Assembly (NCBI GenBank): GCA_963666995.1 | Contig: OY762941.1 | Location: forward strand, 1,054,001-1,118,000 | DNA: 64,000 nucleotides | Source: Syntrophobacter sp963666995 | GTDB taxonomy: Bacteria > Desulfobacterota > Syntrophobacteria > Syntrophobacterales > Syntrophobacteraceae | Reading direction: 5' to 3' | In this document: one piece after another, positions 9,591-17,330 of the stretch | Position numbering within the stretch: position 1 is the stretch's first letter | Layout of the letters: each line of letters opens with the position of its first letter | Program-made: the position numbers and the translations under genes | The notes under the pieces: model-generated | The model's database searches: none | What the model was told of the DNA's origin: nothing | The model's input: only the letters and a program-made list of their open reading frames with translations

Positions 9591-10037
9591 ATGTGCACCG
9601 CGGTTCTTGGCAGGCCGGTTGAGATTCTCCTCGTGGAAGACAATCCCGGCGACGTGGGCCTGACGCGGGAAACCTTAAAGGATTCCAAGCTGCTCAACCA
9701 TATGAGCGTGGTGGCCGACGGGGTAGAGGCCATGGCGTTTCTGCGCCGCGAAGGCAGGTACGCCGATTCGACCCGTCCGGATCTCATCCTGCTGGATCTG
9801 AACCTGCCAAAGAAAGACGGCCGCGAGGTGCTGGCGGAGATCAAGGCTGATGAGCAGTTGAGACGCATCCCCGTGGTCGTCCTGACCAGCTCAAGCGCCG
9901 AGATGGACATCCTCGAAATGTATGACCTCCACGCGAACTGCTTCATCACAAAACCCGTTAATCCGGACCAGTTCAGCGCGGTGCTGAGAGCCATCGAGGA
10001 ATTCTGGTTCACTATAGTGAAATTGCCACCGGAATAG
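9591..10037 (+). CDS. Single-domain response regulator (Rcp1-like receiver)
   Basis: 148 residues forming one REC domain: acidic pair in LLVEDNPGD, phospho-acceptor Asp69 in LILLDLNLP, Thr/Ser in VVLTSSS and Lys in FITKPVN. Such receivers partner phytochrome-type kinases and have no DNA-binding output. The ATG follows GGAGG. It is the surviving receiver of a duplicated kinase-receiver pair: its own kinase is reduced to a fragment just upstream, while the intact kinase at 13186-14727 has lost its receiver. It may therefore serve that kinase in trans. Confidence 0.9.
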   Translation: MCTAVLGRPVEILLVEDNPGDVGLTRETLKDSKLLNHMSVVADGVEAMAFLRREGRYADSTRPDLILLDLNLPKKDGREVLAEIKADEQLRRIPVVVLTSSSAEMDILEMYDLHANCFITKPVNPDQFSAVLRAIEEFWFTIVKLPPE

Positions 10038-10046
10038 GGAGAGGCC

Positions 10047-11183
10047 ATGTCATCTGAACCCATTAAAGTATTGCTGGTTGAAGACAACCTGGGAGATGCC
10101 CGCCTGATGTACGAGAACATGGAGGAAGCCCTTCCCGAACAGTTCCGAATGACCCACGTCCGGCGACTCAGCGAAGCGCTGGAATACCTGTGGGAAGAGA
10201 CCTGCGACGTGGTTCTGCTGGACCTGGGGCTGCCGGACAGTCATGGCATCGACACCCTTGTCGTGACGCGGGCTCAAGCGCCGGGTGTGCCGATTGTGGT
10301 GCTGACGGGCTTCCAGGACGAAGCGCTGGCGGGCGAGGCACTGCAGTGTGGCGCGCAGGACTATCTGGTGAAGGGAGAAGTGGATAGCAAGCTGCTGGTG
10401 CGCTCCCTGCGCTATGCCATTGTACGCAAGGCCACGGAGGAGGCATTGATACGGCATGGGGTCGCTTTCGCCAGGGCGGAGGAACTGCAGCGCTCGCGAC
10501 AGCGGCTCATAGCGGCGCAAGAGCGCGTTCGCCGGGAGATCTCCGCCCAACTGCATGATGGTGTGCGGGAAAAGCTCTTAGTCCTGAAGGGCAACCTGCA
10601 AGAACTCCTGCAAGGTACAATCTCCGCTTCGGGAACAACTCAGCTTTTGAGCGAGGTGATCGACGGTCTCAGCCAGGTGATTGAGCCTCAACTGGGCGTT
10701 CTCTGCCGCCGTCTCTACCCTTCGACTCTCAGCCGGGGGCTCGTCCCGACCTTTCTGTCCTTTGGTGACCGGTTTGAAGCGGGTCCGGCCGTCAAGCTGG
10801 AGCTGGATGAAGAGCTGATGGTGCGGGAGAAGACCGACCGAAACTCGGTTGCAGAGCCGGTGAAGTTGGCGGTATACCGCATCGCCGAAGAAGCCCTGAC
10901 CAACGTGGTCAAGCACGCAAAGGCCGGAAAGGTTACCGTGCGGCTGGACGCGTCCCGGGAAGGTTGGCTGCACCTTACGGTGCAGGACGACGGCCAGGGC
11001 TTCGACACGCAAAGCGCTCCTGCCGGGCTGGGGGTGGCAACAATGCAAGACTACGCGGACGCCATTGGCGGGCAGTGTGTGGTCCACAGCGCTCCAGGCG
11101 TGGGCACAAAGGTTACGGCCGTGCTCCCTCTCTCGCAACTTGACGCGGAGCATCCGGAGACCGTCGAGAAGGGAGGCGACTGA
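10047..11183 (+). CDS. Hybrid response regulator-histidine kinase (REC + NarX-type kinase)
   Basis: 378 residues. The N-terminal REC domain (about 7-122) has Asp59 in VVLLDLGLP. A short linker leads to a HisKA_3 dimerisation domain with His170 in ISAQLHDGV, the NarX/DegS-type box, and a HATPase domain (about 245-365: EEALTNVVKHAKAGKV, DDGQGFD, GLGVATM). It is a soluble kinase whose activity would be controlled by phosphorylation of its own receiver. It starts 9 bases after the receiver gene and overlaps the next gene by one base (TGATG), so it belongs to one operon with both. Confidence 0.9.
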   Translation: MSSEPIKVLLVEDNLGDARLMYENMEEALPEQFRMTHVRRLSEALEYLWEETCDVVLLDLGLPDSHGIDTLVVTRAQAPGVPIVVLTGFQDEALAGEALQCGAQDYLVKGEVDSKLLVRSLRYAIVRKATEEALIRHGVAFARAEELQRSRQRLIAAQERVRREISAQLHDGVREKLLVLKGNLQELLQGTISASGTTQLLSEVIDGLSQVIEPQLGVLCRRLYPSTLSRGLVPTFLSFGDRFEAGPAVKLELDEELMVREKTDRNSVAEPVKLAVYRIAEEALTNVVKHAKAGKVTVRLDASREGWLHLTVQDDGQGFDTQSAPAGLGVATMQDYADAIGGQCVVHSAPGVGTKVTAVLPLSQLDAEHPETVEKGGD

Positions 11184-12388
11184 TGGAGAAGCAGATACAG
11201 AGCTGCCCCTGGTGCCATAGAGAAGTGCAGGTGGAATCGGGGCGTCGACGCCGCTACTCATGCCCCTTCTGTGGGAAAGAGTTCACCTTTACCCCCGATG
11301 CCGGTCAGGGGGAAGTGAATCTGCCGGCCCGGCAATCCGGGGCGGTAACCACTTCACCATCGGACTTCGTGGAGACCCCCTTTGTCAAGGACCTGGTGGA
11401 ACGCACTCTGGTCTATCTCCGGGATGGTTTGCACGTTCACCTCTCCGGTCCCGCCGGAAGCGGCAAGACCACCATAGCCCTCCACGTGGCCCGGCAGTTG
11501 GGTCGCCCGGTGGTGCTCATCCATGGGGACGACCAGATGGGCACCGCGGACCTGGTGGGGAAGGAAAGCGGCTACAAGCGAAGTTATACGCGCGACGAGT
11601 ACATTCACACCGTGCTCAAGGTTGAGGAAGAGTCCAAGCCGTTGTGGGTGGGAAAGGCCCTCACCGAGGCCTGTCAGAAAGGCAACACCGTGGTCTATGA
11701 CGAATTTACGCGTTCGCGGCCCGAGGCCAACAATGTGCTTCTTTCGGTCCTGGAGGAACGGGTTCTGCCTCTACGCGGCGGGCATATGGCCGTTCACCCC
11801 GATTTCCGAATCATTTTCACCAGCAATCCCGCCGACTACGCGGGGGTTCACGGTGCCCAGGACGCTCTCCTGGATCGAATGGTTACGATCATCCTGAGCG
11901 GGTTCGACCTGGAGACCGAGATCGGTATCACCCAGACACACTCCGGACTGCGTCCGGCGGAGGTCGAGAGGATCGTCGCCCTGGTCCGGGCCTTCCGCGA
12001 TGCGGGGCTCAAAACCAGCAGCGCCAGCGTCCGGCCGGCCATCCTGATCGCCAGGATCCTTCGGGTGCGAGGTGGGCACGCCCACGCCGAGAACCCTGTC
12101 TTTATCCAGACCTGTCGGGATGTCCTCCTGTCCCACGCGCGCCGCATGGGCGCGACCATTCAGGAGGACCGGCAAAACGAACAAACCCTGTTGCGCTTGA
12201 TCCAGGAGATCTGCTCTGCACCGCTGCCTACGGAACTCCCTACTCTTGCGGCAGCAATCGATGGGCTGGAAACCGGCAACCTTATGGCGGAACTGGGCGA
12301 AGATAAAGAGGTTCAGGAACTGCTGCTTAGGAAAATACGGGAGATGGGGCTTACCGGCAAGCTCCTCACGAGACTCTCGAAAAGCTGA
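11183..12388 (+). CDS. GvpN-like MoxR/AAA+ ATPase with N-terminal zinc ribbon
   Basis: 401 residues. The N-terminus is a zinc ribbon (Cys8, Cys11, Cys27, Cys30). The AAA+ domain has Walker A GPAGSGKT (about 89-96), Walker B VVYDEFTRSRPEANNVLLSV and sensor IIFTSNPADYAGVH, the run typical of gas-vesicle protein GvpN. GvpN is normally about 300-350 residues without a ribbon and sits in a gvp cluster. No gvpA or other gas-vesicle gene is present here. The neighbours are signalling genes, so a chaperone-like remodelling role in this operon is possible. The GvpN family match is strong; the function here is unknown. Confidence 0.8.
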   Translation: MEKQIQSCPWCHREVQVESGRRRRYSCPFCGKEFTFTPDAGQGEVNLPARQSGAVTTSPSDFVETPFVKDLVERTLVYLRDGLHVHLSGPAGSGKTTIALHVARQLGRPVVLIHGDDQMGTADLVGKESGYKRSYTRDEYIHTVLKVEEESKPLWVGKALTEACQKGNTVVYDEFTRSRPEANNVLLSVLEERVLPLRGGHMAVHPDFRIIFTSNPADYAGVHGAQDALLDRMVTIILSGFDLETEIGITQTHSGLRPAEVERIVALVRAFRDAGLKTSSASVRPAILIARILRVRGGHAHAENPVFIQTCRDVLLSHARRMGATIQEDRQNEQTLLRLIQEICSAPLPTELPTLAAAIDGLETGNLMAELGEDKEVQELLLRKIREMGLTGKLLTRLSKS

Positions 12389-12547
12389 GACAAAGAGATT
12401 TACAAGGCGCTGAACGCGGGGGGGGGCATGATCCGCAATCCGATTTTGATGAGGCTCAGAAAATCTACAGACACTACGATCCAATCAAAAACCGGCCGGT
12501 AGATTTGATAATTCGACATCGTTCTTTCACTTTATTCAGGGGTCGTC

Positions 12548-13189
12548 ATGGAAGACATCGATATCTTCGAGAGTATCTATAACGATTATCTCAATGCCCT
12601 CATCATCGGTGACCAGAAGAAGTGCCTGGGCATGGTACGGGGCTTGCTCGACAGGAATGCGGAGATCTACGATCTGTATGTTCGTCTGTTTCAGAAGGCC
12701 ATGTATGAAATAGGTGAGTTGTGGGAGAGGAACAGAATCTCCGTTGCAGTGGAGCACCTGGCTACGACTATTACGGAGAGGCTTTTGAGCCTGGTTTATC
12801 CCCGGATTTTCGCTGCCGATCATATCGGCAAAAAGGCTGTCATCGCCTGTGTGGCCGATGAGTATCATCAGCTTGGCGGTAAAATGGTTGCCGATATCTT
12901 GGAACTCCACCGCTGGGACGGCTATTTCTTGGGAGCAAATACACCGCTGGACGCACTCCTGAAATTCATCGATGACAAGAAACCTGATTTTATCGGCCTC
13001 TCATTGGCAGTCTACGTCAATCTCGACAATCTTTGGAACACGGTCGAGACGACCCGCGCGACTTTCCCCGAACTGCCCATCCTGGTTGGAGGACAGGCTT
13101 TCCGCTGGGGAGGGACTGAACGGGTGTCGCGATATGAAAAGGTTACCTATATTCCTTCCGTAAAGGATTTGGAGAACAGAATCGCATGA
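12548..13189 (+). CDS. Cobalamin-binding sensor protein (CarH-like motifs, no DNA-binding domain)
   Basis: 213 residues: a four-helix B12-binding cap (about 5-88) and a Rossmann-type B12-binding domain (about 95-210). It carries Trp59-x9-Glu69-His70, the W-x9-EH motif of adenosylcobalamin photoreceptors, and Glu105-x-His107-x2-Gly110, the ExHxxG form of the lower-ligand loop. Spacing between Trp and the loop His (48) is close to that in CarH. There is no MerR DNA-binding domain. Its stop overlaps the start of a PAS histidine kinase (ATGA), so it most likely senses a cobalamin state (light or cofactor) and signals to that kinase. Heme binding, as in the related SCHIC domains, is an alternative. 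Confidence 0.82.
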   Translation: MEDIDIFESIYNDYLNALIIGDQKKCLGMVRGLLDRNAEIYDLYVRLFQKAMYEIGELWERNRISVAVEHLATTITERLLSLVYPRIFAADHIGKKAVIACVADEYHQLGGKMVADILELHRWDGYFLGANTPLDALLKFIDDKKPDFIGLSLAVYVNLDNLWNTVETTRATFPELPILVGGQAFRWGGTERVSRYEKVTYIPSVKDLENRIA

Positions 13190-14727
13190 CCGGCGCATCT
13201 CTGACGGAATCGATCATGAAGTATGTCGAGGAGGAAGCCGCCCTCCTGATGTTTACCCTGGACAGCAACGGGCGCATCCTGAAGGCCAACCGTTATGCCG
13301 GTCGACTGGTGGGGGAAGAACTTCAGCGGCAAAAGTTCACTGACATCGTCGTCGATTTTATGGATGCTGTAAAGTTCCCGGATCTCCTGGACGGGCCGGA
13401 TCGCGTTCACCTCCTCAATGTCAAGACGGCGGGAGGCCTTCCTCAAACTTTCTATTTTCGCTTCCTCCGAGTTGGTTCCGAGATCCTGGCCATAGGCGAA
13501 CTGAACAGCCTTGAGCTTGAAACCCTCCGCAAAGTGCTCGTCAACGCCAACAATGAACTGAGCAACCTCGGCAGGGAACTCCAGAAGAACAACGCCGAAC
13601 TGGTTAAGCTGAACGGTCTCAAGAATGAACTTCTGGGAGTGGTAAAGGCTTCGGAGGACCGGTATCGCCAGGTCGTGGAAAACGCCAATGAAGCTATCCT
13701 CGTTGCCCAAGACGGCATGCTCAGATTCGTGAACCGCATGGCATGCGAGATCACCGGCTATTCAGAGGCGGAACTCTTGGGGCGTCCTTTCCTGGATTTC
13801 ATTCACCGGGATGACCGGAGCATGGTGACGGACCTCCATCAGAGGCGACTCCGCGGCGAGACGCTCCCAACGCGATACCCGTTTCGTCTGGTGGTCAGAG
13901 ACGGAGACACCAGGTGGGTGGAGATCGGAGCCGTCCTGATCGAATGGGAAGGCAGGGCTGCTACACTGAACCTCCTGACCGACATCACCGAGCGCAAGCG
14001 GGCGGAGGAGAAGTTGGGACTGACCCTGGCCGACCTGGAACGTTCCAACAAGGAACTGGAACAGTTCGCCTACATCGCTTCACATGACCTGCAGGAACCA
14101 CTGCGCATGGTATCGAGCTATACTCAGCTCCTGGCCCGGCGCTATCAGGGCAAACTGGGCGCCGACGCCGACGAGTTCATCGCTTACGCCGCGGACGGCG
14201 CAAATAGGATGCAGGGGCTGATTAACGACCTATTGGCCTATTCCCGTGTGGGTACTCATGCGAAGGGATTGGGGCCCACCGATTGCACGACCGTCCTTGA
14301 TCAGGCACTCGCCAATCTGAAGGCGGCGATTGAAGAGAGCAGCGCGATAGTGACCCACGACCCGCTGCCGACCGTCACGGCCGACAAATTGCAACTCGCT
14401 CAGTTGTTTCAGAACCTGATCGGCAACGCCGTTAAGTTCCACCGTGAGGAGCCGCCCCGTATTCATGTCTCGGCTGAGCGAAAGGGAAAAGAATGGGTCT
14501 TTTCCGTCCGCGATAACGGGATCGGCATCGATCCCCAATACGCCGAGCGGATCTTCGTTATCTTCCAGCGCCTGCACGCTCGGGAAGAGTATTCCGGCAC
14601 AGGCATTGGCCTGGCCATCTGCAAGAAGATCGTGGAGCGTCGCGGTGGGCGCATCTGGGTGGAGTCGCAACCCGGGATGGGCTCCACGTTTTACTTCACG
14701 ATCCCTGTGGGAGGTAACGGACCATGA
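13186..14727 (+). CDS. PAS-domain sensor histidine kinase
   Basis: 513 residues, soluble. A PAS-like region (about 10-100, LDSNGRILKANRYAGRLVG) is followed by a coiled coil (about 105-145), then a clear PAS domain (about 155-275, with GMLRFVNRMACEITGYSEAE). The HisKA domain has His300 in IASHDLQEPLRM, the box of phytochrome-type kinases, and the HATPase domain ends the protein (SVRDNGIGID, SGTGIGLAICKK). It has no transmembrane segment and no phytochrome domain; the cobalamin protein encoded upstream may supply the input. The following receiver gene is truncated, so the cognate partner is probably the receiver at 9591-10037. Confidence 0.92.
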   Translation: MTGASLTESIMKYVEEEAALLMFTLDSNGRILKANRYAGRLVGEELQRQKFTDIVVDFMDAVKFPDLLDGPDRVHLLNVKTAGGLPQTFYFRFLRVGSEILAIGELNSLELETLRKVLVNANNELSNLGRELQKNNAELVKLNGLKNELLGVVKASEDRYRQVVENANEAILVAQDGMLRFVNRMACEITGYSEAELLGRPFLDFIHRDDRSMVTDLHQRRLRGETLPTRYPFRLVVRDGDTRWVEIGAVLIEWEGRAATLNLLTDITERKRAEEKLGLTLADLERSNKELEQFAYIASHDLQEPLRMVSSYTQLLARRYQGKLGADADEFIAYAADGANRMQGLINDLLAYSRVGTHAKGLGPTDCTTVLDQALANLKAAIEESSAIVTHDPLPTVTADKLQLAQLFQNLIGNAVKFHREEPPRIHVSAERKGKEWVFSVRDNGIGIDPQYAERIFVIFQRLHAREEYSGTGIGLAICKKIVERRGGRIWVESQPGMGSTFYFTIPVGGNGP

Positions 14728-14801
14728 GCACCGCGGCGTTTGGCAGGCCGGTTGAGATTCTCCTCGTGGAAGACAACCCCGGGAACGTGGGGATATGGTG
14801 A
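14724..14801 (+). pseudogene. Truncated receiver gene interrupted by an inserted repeat
   Basis: The ATG overlaps the kinase stop (ATGA). The first 20 or so codons, through GRPVEILLVEDNPG, are nearly identical to the receiver gene at 9591. The sequence then passes into a copy of the local inverted-repeat element and stops after 25 codons. The rest of the receiver domain, including the phospho-acceptor Asp, is gone. Confidence 0.88.
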
Positions 14802-14853
14802 AGGCTCCCCACGCTTTTCATTCTTTGACAGCATATTGAACGCAATTGTCCAT
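14797..14853 (-). mobile_element. Half copy of the short inverted-repeat element
   Basis: Read on the minus strand, this matches the left end of the full element at 15679-15909: TTGCGTTCAA, then GTCAAAGAATGAAAAGCGTG. Only about 57 bases remain. It lies exactly at the break point of the truncated receiver gene and in inverted orientation to the full copy, so the two flank the DUF447 gene. Confidence 0.75.
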
Positions 14854-14970
14854 GATGCTCCCCTCACCCGCGAAGCATTGAAAACCCGCATTTTCGAGGC
14901 AGCTAAGTATAAAGCCTGTTTATCAAAAGTATCTCCCTGAAAGCATGTTCACCGAACAGGCACCCCATAT

Positions 14971-15561
14971 CTACTCATCGCTGATTTGCATGCGTTCGAA
15001 AAGCATTTCCAGAATCCTTTCATACTGTGAACCAGGCGCCACTTTCTTTATTACCCTGTAATTCTCCCTTAAAGTCTCCTTTATCTTCAATTCGCCTAGA
15101 TGCTGTGATTTCGTGGCGATTACGAGGCATTCCAAGGTAAGTGCTCTTGCCCTGTTGATCAGATTTACAGTACCCTTGCTTTGGAAATGAACCGGCGTGG
15201 ATTCCAGGTGAAACGTGTTCTCTTTCTCTTTGATCCGCTTGAGCCTGAATTCCATGACCAAAGGCGTATCTTTGATGATCGGGGCATTGACTTTGGTCGA
15301 CTTCTCCCAAGCTATTTTGGCCTTATCAAAAAGCGATTCATAAAAGATCGTTAAATCGGATACCAGGTTCACCGCGAATTCCCTCGATTTCAAAATATTT
15401 CCCAGCGTTTTCGCATTCTTATAGATTTCCATGTGAAGTGTGTCAAAATCGTCGGTCCATACTCCGATGGGTGCCGCATGGGGGCTGTTCTCGTAATAGG
15501 TCGAAACAATTGCCTCATAGGTCCAACCTTTGATCATTCCGATTTGCTCCAGTATTCGCAT
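14971..15561 (-). CDS. DUF447 family protein (flavin-reductase-like fold)
   Basis: 196 residues from an ATG preceded by GAGGGA. It matches DUF447, a split-barrel family known from methanogens and from bacteria with H4MPT genes: YEAIVSTYYENSPHAAPIGV at the start and GTVNLINRARALTLECLVIA in the second half. The biochemical role is not established; the phylogenetic pattern ties it to methanopterin C1 metabolism, which is encoded from 17.3 kb on. A truncated duplicate lies at 7391-7645. It is flanked by inverted copies of a short mobile element. Confidence 0.85.
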   Translation of the reverse strand: MRILEQIGMIKGWTYEAIVSTYYENSPHAAPIGVWTDDFDTLHMEIYKNAKTLGNILKSREFAVNLVSDLTIFYESLFDKAKIAWEKSTKVNAPIIKDTPLVMEFRLKRIKEKENTFHLESTPVHFQSKGTVNLINRARALTLECLVIATKSQHLGELKIKETLRENYRVIKKVAPGSQYERILEMLFERMQISDE

Positions 15562-15678
15562 GCAAGTCCCTCATTTTGATATCCGGCAACAGTCTCTTCA
15601 CAATAGCCGTCATTTGCGGAAATCCGCCGGTCCTTGCCCGGGCCTCAGTGCCGTTATCATCGATCAGGCAGGGGCCTT

Positions 15679-15909
15679 ATACCGAGTTGCGTTCAAGATG
15701 CCATCAAAGAATGAAAAGCGTGGGGAACTGCGTCCCCCACACCCCCACGCCGCTTCGCGGCTCAGTTTGGCGCTGCGGCAGCAGCCGCGAGCGCCGAGCG
15801 CTCGGCCTCACGCGCTTGCGCGTGTGGCCGAAATCCGGGGGCGCGGGGGAATCATTCCCCCGCTCTTTTTGGAGATCTCAAGAGTATCATCTTGAACGCA
15901 AATTAGTAT
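15679..15909. mobile_element. MITE-like element with terminal inverted repeats (full copy)
   Basis: About 231 bases bounded by inverted repeats of about 22 bases; the inner 14 bases (TTGCGTTCAAGATG and its complement, 15687-15700 and 15888-15901) match perfectly. The interior is GC-rich with further palindromes and no reading frame of its own. The paralogous segment at 7923-7945 lacks it (CCTT joined to GCTCAACAG), so the empty site is visible. Two half copies lie at 14797-14853 and 17094-17170. Its right end supplies the stop codon of the COG1665 gene. Confidence 0.85.
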
Positions 15910-16939
15910 TACTCAACAGATAATCGCCCGCTCGTCCTCCCACGGTCAGGCGATGGTAAACCTTACCGGCAGCCGAAGTCACTCTTTCCAGCCGCCCTTT
16001 GGCGATCGCACCTTCCCCGGCCCGCACCTGGTCACTGAAACGGCCGCGAAAGGCAACCACTTCCCGTACATCGTCCTCCGGTTTTCCGTCCAAAAACACC
16101 ACGTCCTCGACCTCATAGGCACAGGGGGTAAAGACAGCATCGCGGTGATCGCTTACCCGGCACCCGATTGTAGCCGTTCCGAGCGGTTCGAAATAAGGGT
16201 CTCCGTAGCGCTCGTCGATCTCTTCGCTCCGTTTGACAAAACGGATGAAGTAGCGAAATTCCGCAAAATATCCTTCGTTTACTTTCCTTGACTGGAGCCG
16301 GGCAAAGTCGGTAAATGAGAGAGGAGTATCAGCCTGATGCGATGCATGCAGTGCGGTCATGCTGTCTCTGCCCAGCCCGCGCACCGGCCCCGACGGGTTG
16401 GCCAGAAGACGGCGAAGAGCTTCATGCACCGCATGACCTTCCTGCTCGCCATAGACCACCAGGTCTAAATCCGACTCCGGTTTATGCAGGCCGACCAGCA
16501 GCGAACCGGAAATCCCGAAGCTTTCCACAGGAACGCCCGCCGTGCTCTTCAGCAGGTCCGCAAATGCGAGCGCGCCCTGTTCCAGTGAGTCCGCCGGGCC
16601 GTGGTCGCGAATGTTTGCCAGTCGCTTGCAGGGATCATGGATCTGCCGCACATATTGCCATGGCACTCCCTGCAACTCAATTCCGAAAGCGGGGTCATAG
16701 CCAATGTAAGCGGGAAATTGACGCTGTAGAATTTTCCGTTGTTCTTCGAATTGATACACGCGGCGATAGAATGTGGCGTTCCGCTTCCGGTCGCCTCGAA
16801 CGTGGGGAAAATAGCGGAGGTAGGCTATCAGGCGATCGGGAGGATGAACCAGGCCCTTGACCGTAAAGATCAATCCCTCGACTGTCTCTACCGCAAATCC
16901 TTCGACCACCCTGCGTGCTTCATTGGACTGCCGTGTCAC
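15887..16939 (-). CDS. COG1665-type nucleotidyltransferase
   Basis: 350 residues from a GTG at 16939 with GGAGGAG eight bases upstream. The nucleotidyltransferase signature is FGISGSLLVGLHKPESDLDL (about 143-162), with the GS and DxD elements of the polymerase-beta fold. The C-terminal part, with DHRDAVFTPCAYEVEDV, is shared with archaeal COG1665 proteins. The substrate is unknown. The last residues (NTNLRSR) come from the inserted repeat element; the decayed paralogue suggests the original end was KAPA. It is close to DUF447 in both copies of the duplicated segment. Confidence 0.8.
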   Translation of the reverse strand: MTRQSNEARRVVEGFAVETVEGLIFTVKGLVHPPDRLIAYLRYFPHVRGDRKRNATFYRRVYQFEEQRKILQRQFPAYIGYDPAFGIELQGVPWQYVRQIHDPCKRLANIRDHGPADSLEQGALAFADLLKSTAGVPVESFGISGSLLVGLHKPESDLDLVVYGEQEGHAVHEALRRLLANPSGPVRGLGRDSMTALHASHQADTPLSFTDFARLQSRKVNEGYFAEFRYFIRFVKRSEEIDERYGDPYFEPLGTATIGCRVSDHRDAVFTPCAYEVEDVVFLDGKPEDDVREVVAFRGRFSDQVRAGEGAIAKGRLERVTSAAGKVYHRLTVGGRAGDYLLSNTNLRSR

Positions 16940-17093
16940 TGCCCAGGCTCCTCCATATGCGTTCCGGCTGCTGCAAGGCGTTGCGTATGAGACGCTTTTG
17001 CGAATCCATCAACTGTTTAAGGACTTGTGAAATTGTGTCAAGGTCAGGTAATTTACCATATGCTGAAGGTATTTTTATAGCACCCAAGGGCTG

Positions 17094-17170
17094 ATACCGG
17101 GTTGCATTTAAGACGATACTTTCACATCCCCAAAAAGAGCGGGGGAATGATTCCCCGGAGTTTCGGCCCA
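17094..17170. mobile_element. Half copy of the short inverted-repeat element
   Basis: Matches one end of the 15679-15909 element: ATACCGGGTTGCATTTAAGA, then CAAAAAGAGCGGGGGAATGA. It is not coding. Homology fades around 17170 in the leader of mfnB. Confidence 0.7.
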
Positions 17171-17330
17171 CGCGCCGGGAAGGGTTTGACCGTCATGCCG
17201 GCCAAATCAACAAACAGGGGGCGGTTGCTCCATAAACCGGACGCCTGGTAAGTAGATGCAGCATTTCGCCCCCGGACGGTGTAGAATAGACATGGTTTTA
17301 TGACGGCTTGCAGGCGTTTGGAGGTGTGAG

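Noticed and set aside
11183..12388. Gas-vesicle gene cluster
   Set aside because: Only a GvpN-type ATPase is present; no GvpA-like small protein or other gvp gene was found on either strand nearby.
16920..17171. An 83-residue frame upstream of the COG1665 gene
   Set aside because: Its first third is the half copy of the inverted-repeat element and it overlaps the COG1665 start in another frame.
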